Source: Clostridiales bacterium UBA3705 | GTDB lineage: Bacteria; Bacillota_A; Clostridia; Oscillospirales; Oscillospiraceae | DNA length: 9,263 nucleotides | Direction of reading: 5' to 3' | Assembly: GCA_002372735.1 (NCBI GenBank) | Contig: DFIE01000065.1 | Coordinates: 3,285 to 12,547, forward strand | Shown here: positions 1 to 5,707 of the stretch, one piece after another | Position numbering within the stretch: position 1 is the first letter of the stretch | Layout of the letters: every line of letters begins with the position of its first letter | Translations under genes and position numbers: made by a program | Notes under the pieces: generated by a model | Told to the model about the DNA's origin: nothing | The model's input: only the letters and a program-made list of their open reading frames with translations | The model's database searches: none

Positions 1-1511
<1,511 letters not shown>

Positions 1512-1517
1512 ATATGG

Positions 1518-1536
1518 TTCCTCCAAATGAATTTGG
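1518..1536 (-). promoter_or_regulatory. glmS ribosome binding site with an overlapping hairpin
   Basis: Read on the minus strand, CCAAAT-TC-ATTTGG (1536-1523) is a perfect inverted repeat that runs directly into the Shine-Dalgarno sequence GGAGGAA (1524-1518), six nt before the glmS ATG. The last GG of the stem is also the first GG of the Shine-Dalgarno. In RNA it could fold as a 5-bp stem with a 4-nt loop and partly mask ribosome entry. The stem is AT-rich and weak, so a regulatory role is inference; the Shine-Dalgarno itself is clear. Confidence 0.6.
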
Positions 1537-1546
1537 TTGCGTTTTC

Positions 1547-1560
1547 GTGTAATATAACAC
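1547..1560. promoter_or_regulatory. Imperfect palindrome at the predicted glmS transcription start
   Basis: GTGTAATATAACAC has 4-bp outer arms (GTGT/ACAC) and a nearly symmetric AT core with one mismatched pair. It lies just downstream of the glmS -10 box, spanning the expected start point near 1559, a common place for a repressor to bind. No regulator is identifiable, and a short AT-rich dyad can occur by chance. Confidence 0.25.
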
Positions 1561-1565
1561 TATAT

Positions 1566-1594
1566 ATTGTACCACAGTGTCTTTGAAAATACAA
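1566..1594 (-). promoter_or_regulatory. Sigma-A promoter of glmS (extended -10)
   Basis: On the minus strand a -35 box TTGTAT (1594-1589) is followed by a 17-bp spacer and a -10 box TACAAT (1571-1566) preceded by TGG, an extended -10 element. The -35 is poor (TTG only), as is usual when an extended -10 is present. The predicted start near 1559 gives a leader of about 48 nt. No intrinsic terminator was found between the dprA-like stop and this promoter, so read-through from upstream is also possible. Confidence 0.65.
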
Positions 1595-1631
1595 TCTATT
1601 TTTTATTGTCCGGGAATAATTCACCCTTTGT

Positions 1632-2531
1632 TCATAGTTGCTCCCAGCCGGGCAGACAGATTTGGGCCTCCTGCAGGGCGCTTAGGGAGGTCAGCGCCTG
1701 CAGCGACACCCCTACGGCACCCCGGGCCATCAGATCCAGGGCTCCGGCAGAGCCGTCGCTGTGGACAAACACCGGCCCCAGACCCCGCTGCAGATGCTCG
1801 GCAGTGCCCCGCCAGGTGCCGCCGGCGCCATTGCCGGTTTGGGCCACCAGGGTTTTGACCCCCAGGGCATGGATCAGCCGGTTGCGGCTCAGGGCCCGCT
1901 CGGTGGAAAAGGGCAGATCCCAGCCCCGCTCAGACACGTACAGCACCCCCGGCTGCGCCGGGCTGTCCGCCAGCCGGTCCGCCACCACGGCAACGACCCT
2001 TCCCCCGGCAGCCAGGCAAGCCTGCTGGGCGATGGTGTCACAGCCCCGGGCGTTGCCGGAGACCAGGGTCAACCCCTCGGCCGCACACAGGCGGCCCACC
2101 CGGCGGGCAAATTCCGCGCCGCTCCGATTGGGCCGGCGGGCCCCCACCAGGGCCACCGCAGGGGCAGCCAGAAGAGACAGGTCCCCCCGGTAGAACAGCA
2201 GGGGCGGCGCCTGGTCCCCCAGGCGCTGCCAGCGGGCGGGAAAGCCCGGGTCCCGACAGGTCAGTGGGTGGATGTCCAGCTCCAGCGCCCGGTCCAGCCA
2301 GGCGGAAACCCGGGTTTGCCGGCAAAGCAGGGCCAGGATGCGCCCGGCCATGTCGGAATCATAGCCCAGGGCGGTGAGATCCGCCAAAACCATCTGACGT
2401 TCCGGCTGCCGGGGAGGCTCCATGGCCCGGACCCGGGCCCGGAGCTGCCGCAGCTGGGGCAGCGTCAGGGGGCGGACACCGTCTCCCAACTGGGCGCCCA
2501 GCAGCACAAAGCCCCAGGATGGCCCGTTCAT
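1632..2531 (-). CDS. dprA: Divergent DprA/Smf-family DNA-processing protein
   Basis: DprA loads RecA onto incoming single-stranded DNA in transformation; the same Rossmann-like fold also occurs in related nucleotide-binding families. The 299 residues contain a helical N-terminal part (about 20-90), the lead-in QAPPLLFYRGDLSLL (108-121), VALVGARRPNRSGAEFA (126-142), SGNARGCDTIA (158-168) matching the SGxAxGxD signature, and FSTERALSRNRLI (208-220) matching the F..RNR.I signature. The later family motifs (SGSL.TA and the VPG loop) are replaced by AGGTWRGTAE and FVHSDGSAG, and there is no C-terminal winged helix, so this is a divergent member. The ATG overlaps the helicase TGA as ATGA and no good Shine-Dalgarno precedes it, which implies translational coupling. 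Family membership is likely; a competence function is inference. Confidence 0.8.
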   Translation of the reverse strand: MNGPSWGFVLLGAQLGDGVRPLTLPQLRQLRARVRAMEPPRQPERQMVLADLTALGYDSDMAGRILALLCRQTRVSAWLDRALELDIHPLTCRDPGFPARWQRLGDQAPPLLFYRGDLSLLAAPAVALVGARRPNRSGAEFARRVGRLCAAEGLTLVSGNARGCDTIAQQACLAAGGRVVAVVADRLADSPAQPGVLYVSERGWDLPFSTERALSRNRLIHALGVKTLVAQTGNGAGGTWRGTAEHLQRGLGPVFVHSDGSAGALDLMARGAVGVSLQALTSLSALQEAQICLPGWEQL

Positions 2532-3712
2532 CGCATCCGGCGGCGCACCACCGGCTGTTGCTTCCGCTCGGGGGCGGGCTCCAGGCCGGTGTCGGTGAAG
2601 ACCATGGGCTTGATTTCAAAGTGAGAGTACTTGGCAATCTCATCCAGCTTGGCCTTTTCGGGGAAGCTGCCCACAATGGCGTAGCTCACGCCCTTTTTTC
2701 TGGCCCGGCCGGTGCGGCCGATGCGGTGGATATAGTACTCGTTTTCCTCGGGAATGTCATAGTTGATCACGCAGTCCACGTCGTCTACGTCAATGCCCCG
2801 GGAGGCCACGTCGGTGGCAATCAGCACCGGGAGCTTGCCCTGGCGGAAGGTCTGCATGGTCTTCTCCCGGGAGGACTGGGCAATGTTGCCGTGGATGCAG
2901 TCGGCCTGCACCCCGTGGCGCTGCAGATCGTCGCTCAGGCGCTGGCACATATGCTTGGTGTTGCAGAAGATGATCACCCGGTCCATGCCCTCCAGCTTCA
3001 GCAGGCGGAGCACTGCGTCTTCTTTTTCCAGGGCGGGGACGGTGACGGAGAACTGGTCGATGTCCGGCTTCTCCTCGGCCTCCGGGCGGACGGTGATTTC
3101 CACCTCGTCGCGCTGGTACATCCAGGAGACGGTCATGACCTCCTGGGAGATGGTGGCGGAGAACAGGCCCAGGTTCCGGCGGTTCTTCACCTTTTCGATG
3201 ATACGGGTCACGTCCTTGAAAAAGCCCATATCCAGCATCCGGTCGGCCTCGTCCAGGATCACGGTTTGGACCTTGTCCAGCCGGAGAGTGTGGCGGTTGT
3301 AGTGGTCCATCAGCCGGCCGGGGGTGGCCACCACGATTTGGGGCTTGCGCTTGAGCTGACGGATCTGGGTGTCGATCTTCTGGCCGCCGTAGACCACTGC
3401 CACCCGGATGTCCTTGTAGAAGGCCAGCAGACCCCGCAGCTCGTCGCCGATCTGGATGGCCAGCTCCCGGGTGGGGGCCAGAATCAGGCCCTGGAGCTCC
3501 TCCAGCTCAGGGTCAATGTGAGAGATCATGGGGATGCCAAAGGCGTAGGTCTTGCCCGTGCCCGTGGGGGCCTTGGCAATGACGTCCTTCCACGCCAGCA
3601 GGGGCGGGATGGCCTCGGCCTGGACCTTGGTGGGATAGCCGTAGCCCTTTTTGTCCAGGGCAGAGAGAATTTCCTGGCTCAGCCCCAGGTCTTGAAAGGT
3701 AAGTTCTGTCAT
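2528..3712 (-). CDS. DEAD-box ATP-dependent RNA helicase (minimal core)
   Basis: Unwinds or remodels RNA duplexes, typically in ribosome assembly, mRNA decay or cold adaptation; cytoplasmic. The 394 residues hold all superfamily 2 motifs in order: aromatic F6 and Q31 of the Q motif, APTGTGKT (48-55, Walker A), PTRELA, the GG motif YGGQK, TPGRL, DEAD (154-157), SAT (185-187), ATDVASRGID and HRIGRTGRA (from H329). It stops after the second RecA-like domain with a short basic tail (KQQPVVRRRMR), so it lacks both the RNA-binding domain of DbpA and the long tail of CshA; no specific symbol is assigned. The start at 3712 has AGGAAAG about 8 nt upstream and the family's usual N-terminus. It is the first gene of the operon leading to the dprA-like gene and has a strong promoter. 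Confidence 0.95.
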   Translation of the reverse strand: MTELTFQDLGLSQEILSALDKKGYGYPTKVQAEAIPPLLAWKDVIAKAPTGTGKTYAFGIPMISHIDPELEELQGLILAPTRELAIQIGDELRGLLAFYKDIRVAVVYGGQKIDTQIRQLKRKPQIVVATPGRLMDHYNRHTLRLDKVQTVILDEADRMLDMGFFKDVTRIIEKVKNRRNLGLFSATISQEVMTVSWMYQRDEVEITVRPEAEEKPDIDQFSVTVPALEKEDAVLRLLKLEGMDRVIIFCNTKHMCQRLSDDLQRHGVQADCIHGNIAQSSREKTMQTFRQGKLPVLIATDVASRGIDVDDVDCVINYDIPEENEYYIHRIGRTGRARKKGVSYAIVGSFPEKAKLDEIAKYSHFEIKPMVFTDTGLEPAPERKQQPVVRRRMR

Positions 3713-3737
3713 GGTATATTCTTTCCTGTCTGTATAT

Positions 3738-3752
3738 TATTGATAACCAATA
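3738..3752. promoter_or_regulatory. Inverted repeat at the helicase transcription start
   Basis: TATTG-ATAAC-CAATA is a perfect 5-bp inverted repeat with a 5-bp centre, located immediately downstream of the helicase -10 box and covering the predicted start near 3747. It could be an operator or a small 5' leader structure. The short AT-rich arms make chance occurrence plausible. Confidence 0.25.
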
Positions 3753-3753
3753 T

Positions 3754-3782
3754 ATTATAGCATACTTTCACCCCATTGGCAA
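3754..3782 (-). promoter_or_regulatory. Strong sigma-A promoter of the helicase-dprA operon
   Basis: On the minus strand: -35 TTGCCA (3782-3777), a 17-bp spacer, and consensus -10 TATAAT (3759-3754) preceded by TGC, an extended -10. Predicted start near 3747, giving a leader of about 35 nt. This is close to the best match possible for a housekeeping promoter. Confidence 0.8.
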
Positions 3783-3841
3783 GACCGAGCTTTTGTCATC
3801 AAATTGTATCCATTTGTTAAGGAAGTGCAATCCTTTGTCCG

Positions 3842-3870
3842 TTGATTTTGTGGATAAAATGTGATAAAAT
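3842..3870 (+). promoter_or_regulatory. Sigma-A promoter of the MBOAT operon
   Basis: -35 TTGATT (3842-3847), 17-bp spacer, -10 TAAAAT (3865-3870) preceded by TGA, an extended -10. Predicted start near 3877. The in-frame TTG (3842) and ATG (3869) upstream codons overlap this promoter, which supports translation starting at 3917 instead. It diverges from the helicase promoter, with about 60 bp between the two -35 boxes. Confidence 0.7.
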
Positions 3871-3882
3871 GGTGAAAAAGTG

Positions 3883-3897
3883 GGAAGCTTTGCTTCC
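3883..3897 (+). promoter_or_regulatory. Small hairpin in the MBOAT leader
   Basis: GGAAGC-TTT-GCTTCC is a perfect 6-bp inverted repeat with a 3-nt loop. It begins about 7 nt after the predicted transcription start and ends 19 nt before the ATG at 3917, leaving the Shine-Dalgarno (AGAGG, 3904-3908) free. It could stabilise the 5' end of the transcript or act as a protein-binding site. It has no following U-tract, so it is not a terminator. Confidence 0.35.
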
Positions 3898-3916
3898 GAT
3901 TGCAGAGGTATCTGTT

Positions 3917-5236
3917 ATGAGCTTTACTTCTTATCCGTTTCTATGGTTTTTTGCCGGCTTTGTGATTGCCTACTGTTTCTGTCCGGCCCGGTACAGGCGC
4001 TATGTGCTGCTGGCCGGCGGGCTGGCCTTTTGTGCCATCGGCTCTGTTTGGGGGGCGGTGTGCGTGCTGTGCTTCACCGCGGTGAACTACGGCCTGGGCG
4101 GACTGATCGGCATGTCCAGGCATCCCCGGCCGCTGACCATTGCGGCGGTGGTGATGAACGTGATCAGCCTGGCCCTGTTTAAGGCCTCCGGCCGGGCGCC
4201 GGTGGGCATCAGTTTTTATGTGCTGGCCATGCTCGCCTACCTCATCGACATTGGGCGGGGCACCCTGGCCCCGGAGCAGAATCTGCTGCACTACGCAGGG
4301 GCCACTACCTTCTTCCCCATCTATGCCATGGGCCCCATCGTCCGCTACGGAGAGCTGGCGCCTAAGCTGGAGCGCAGCGGCTTCCACCCTGCCAACATCC
4401 AGCCCGCCTTTGAGCAGTTCACCCTGGGCTTTGCGGTGAAGGTCCTGCTGGCCGACCGGCTGACTGCCCTGTGGCAGCTGATGGGCCGGGCCGGCTACGG
4501 CAGAGTGAGCTGGCTGCTGGCCTGGTACGGACTGTTCGCCTATGGGCTGAGCGTGTATCTCCAGTGGCGGGGCTACACCCTGATGGCCGGGGGCCTGGCC
4601 CGGCTGGTGGGCGTGGAGCTGCCCACCAACTTCGGCTATCCCTATCTGGCCCGGAGCGTGCGGGAATTTTTCCACCACTGGCACATCACCCTGCGCAAGT
4701 GGATTTTGGATTATCTCTACATCCCCCTGGGGGGCGACCGGGGCGGTAAGGGCCGCACTGCGGTCAACGTCCTGTTGGTCTGCGCCCTGGTGGGCCTGTG
4801 GCACGGCCTGCGGTGGACGGCCCTGATCTGGGGCCTGCTGGTGGGCGGCTTTATTGTGCTGGATAAGCTGGTGCTGGAAAAGAAGCTGGCCCGGTTCCGC
4901 ATTCTGCCCCATCTGTATGTGCTGCTGGCCATTCATCTGTGCTGGCTGTTCTTCGCCTTCCCCACGCTGCCGCAGGTATTCCGCTTCCTGCCCAGGCTGA
5001 TCCCCTTCCTGGTAAAGCAGGAAACCGTCCGCCTGGGGCTGAAGCAGGTGCTGGGCAGTACCATCGCCCCCCTGCTGGGCGGCATTCTCTTCCTCTTCCC
5101 CCTGCCGGAAAACCTGGTGCGGCGCTTTGGCCGGACCTGGGTGGGCTCCGCGGTGCTGGCAGTCCTGTTCTGGGCCTCGGTGGTGGTGTTGGTGCTGGTG
5201 AGCGGAAGCACCGGCTTTGTGTATCTGAATTTCTGA
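3917..5236 (+). CDS. MBOAT-family membrane O-acyltransferase (AlgI/DltB-like)
   Basis: Polytopic membrane enzyme of the family that moves acyl groups (acetyl, or D-alanyl in DltB) across the membrane onto cell-surface polymers or proteins; the substrate here is unknown. The 439 residues begin MSFTSYPFLWFF, the usual AlgI-type N-terminus, and contain the signature FFHHWHITLRKW (251-262), DYLYIPLGGDRGGKGRTAVN, and GLWHG with the likely catalytic His296. His340, in a later hydrophobic segment, could correspond to the second His of DltB. The second HG of the common WG..HG motif reads VGG here. The C-terminus FVYLNF resembles the family's usual FIYFQF end, so the gene looks complete. Start 3917 is chosen for the family N-terminus and for AGAGG 8 nt upstream; earlier in-frame TTG/ATG codons sit inside the promoter. 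It is followed 13 nt later by a small membrane protein; no SGNH/DHHW partner is adjacent. Confidence 0.9.
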   Translation: MSFTSYPFLWFFAGFVIAYCFCPARYRRYVLLAGGLAFCAIGSVWGAVCVLCFTAVNYGLGGLIGMSRHPRPLTIAAVVMNVISLALFKASGRAPVGISFYVLAMLAYLIDIGRGTLAPEQNLLHYAGATTFFPIYAMGPIVRYGELAPKLERSGFHPANIQPAFEQFTLGFAVKVLLADRLTALWQLMGRAGYGRVSWLLAWYGLFAYGLSVYLQWRGYTLMAGGLARLVGVELPTNFGYPYLARSVREFFHHWHITLRKWILDYLYIPLGGDRGGKGRTAVNVLLVCALVGLWHGLRWTALIWGLLVGGFIVLDKLVLEKKLARFRILPHLYVLLAIHLCWLFFAFPTLPQVFRFLPRLIPFLVKQETVRLGLKQVLGSTIAPLLGGILFLFPLPENLVRRFGRTWVGSAVLAVLFWASVVVLVLVSGSTGFVYLNF

Positions 5237-5237
5237 C

Positions 5238-5244
5238 AGGAGGT
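5238..5244 (+). promoter_or_regulatory. Ribosome binding site of the small membrane protein
   Basis: AGGAGGT lies 5 nt before the ATG at 5250 and immediately after the MBOAT stop codon (5234-5236). It is a near-perfect Shine-Dalgarno sequence. This is good evidence that the 89-residue reading frame is translated and co-expressed with the MBOAT gene. Confidence 0.85.
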
Positions 5245-5249
5245 ACCCC

Positions 5250-5519
5250 ATGGAACAACGTGAACAGCAATCCAAGCCGGCACCCATTTGGGTGTGTCTG
5301 GTGGCAGTGGGCATCGCGGTTCTGCTGGGCCTGGCTGTCTATGCCCTGATTACCGGAGGGAAAGACCCCTCCCCTGCCCAGGCCCCTGTGGCCACCCAGA
5401 CCGTGACCGACACCGGCGAGACCGCCGCAAACACCGGCGAGATCACCGAGGCCCCGGTGCAGAACGAGGCTGTGACCACCCAGGCCACACAGTCCACCGG
5501 CGAGACCCAAGCCCCGTAG
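5250..5519 (+). CDS. Small single-pass membrane protein with Thr-rich repetitive outer tail
   Basis: Not recognised as any named family. The 89 residues comprise a short polar N-terminus with R4 and K9 (cytoplasmic by the positive-inside rule), one membrane segment (about 13-34, from IWVCLVAVGIAVLLGLAVYALI), then a 55-residue tail expected outside. After K38 the tail has no Lys or Arg, carries seven acidic residues and thirteen Thr, and repeats TGE three times (TGETAAN, TGEITEA, TGETQAP) on a 7-residue register. There is no signal-peptidase site, sortase motif or lipobox. It lies 13 nt after the MBOAT gene with a near-perfect Shine-Dalgarno and shares its terminator, so it is translated and probably works with the acyltransferase. 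Serving as a partner or as a Thr-bearing acceptor is inference only. Confidence 0.8.
   Translation: MEQREQQSKPAPIWVCLVAVGIAVLLGLAVYALITGGKDPSPAQAPVATQTVTDTGETAANTGEITEAPVQNEAVTTQATQSTGETQAP
5411..5505 (+). repeat. Three copies of an 11-nt repeat in a 21-nt register
   Basis: CACCGGCGAGA occurs at 5411, 5432 and 5495, with spacings of 21 and 63 nt, both multiples of 21. In protein this is a 7-residue unit: DTGETAA, NTGEITE, APVQNEA, VTTQATQ, STGETQA, with the first, second and fifth units still alike. The region looks like a decayed tandem heptapeptide repeat that grew by in-frame duplication. Confidence 0.6.
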
Positions 5520-5523
5520 CTGC

Positions 5524-5572
5524 AAGGGCGCGCTGCAGAACAGACCGTTTTGCAGCGCGCCCTTTTATTTTT
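5524..5572 (+). terminator. Strong intrinsic terminator of the MBOAT operon
   Basis: A perfect 14-bp GC-rich stem (arms 5524-5537 and 5551-5564) continues inward through a G-U pair and three more pairs to a 5-nt loop (agacc, 5542-5546). TTTTATTTTT follows at 5563-5572. It begins 5 nt after the stop codon of the small protein and separates this operon from the next promoter. Confidence 0.95.
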
Positions 5573-5634
5573 GGCTTTTGGGGGCAGTTTGGGCAGCCTT
5601 TTTCGGCGCAATTTGGCCGCAATTGACAAAATGG

Positions 5635-5655
5635 AAGGTCTGCTTGCTTGACCTT
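5635..5655. promoter_or_regulatory. Dyad overlapping the -35 box of the HTH-lipase gene (possible operator)
   Basis: AAGGTC-N9-GACCTT is a perfect 6-bp inverted repeat whose right half covers most of the -35 hexamer (5648-5653). A repressor bound here would block polymerase. Because the downstream gene carries its own Xre-type helix-turn-helix, autoregulation is an attractive but untested inference. Confidence 0.4.
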
Positions 5656-5677
5656 GGGCGGGAATTCATGATATGAT
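5648..5677 (+). promoter_or_regulatory. Sigma-A promoter of the HTH-lipase gene
   Basis: -35 TTGACC (5648-5653), 18-bp spacer, -10 TATGAT (5672-5677) preceded by TGA, an extended -10. The -35 matches five of six consensus bases. Predicted start near 5684 gives a leader of roughly 24 nt, with a purine-rich Shine-Dalgarno (GGAGG, 5695-5699) 8 nt before the ATG at 5708. Confidence 0.75.
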
Positions 5678-5707
5678 AGGACAAACCCAGGAAGGGAGGG
5701 AATGCAG

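Noticed and set aside
1611..1630. GGG...CCC inverted repeat after the dprA-like gene as a terminator
   Set aside because: Only three strong pairs, with a mismatched AT interior, and no U-tract follows on the minus strand. Too weak to call.
1512..1631. glmS ribozyme or another riboswitch
   Set aside because: The gap is too short for the ribozyme core and pseudoknots, and no matching conserved sequence was visible by eye; a covariance-model search was not possible here.
2519..3760. Long open frame (413 residues) on the plus strand opposite the DEAD-box helicase
   Set aside because: It lies wholly against a gene with all helicase motifs. GC-rich codon use leaves few stops in the opposite frame, and the translation is a His/Val/Leu/Gly-rich composition without recognisable motifs.
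3941..5314. Open frame of 457 residues on the minus strand opposite the MBOAT gene
   Set aside because: Gln/His/Gly-rich, motif-free antisense translation of a membrane protein gene; explained by GC-rich codons avoiding stop triplets on the other strand.
5573..5634. Second promoter using TTGACA at 5623-5628
   Set aside because: The hexamer is a perfect -35, but nothing resembling a -10 box lies 16-18 bp downstream; the promoter at 5648-5677 fits better.
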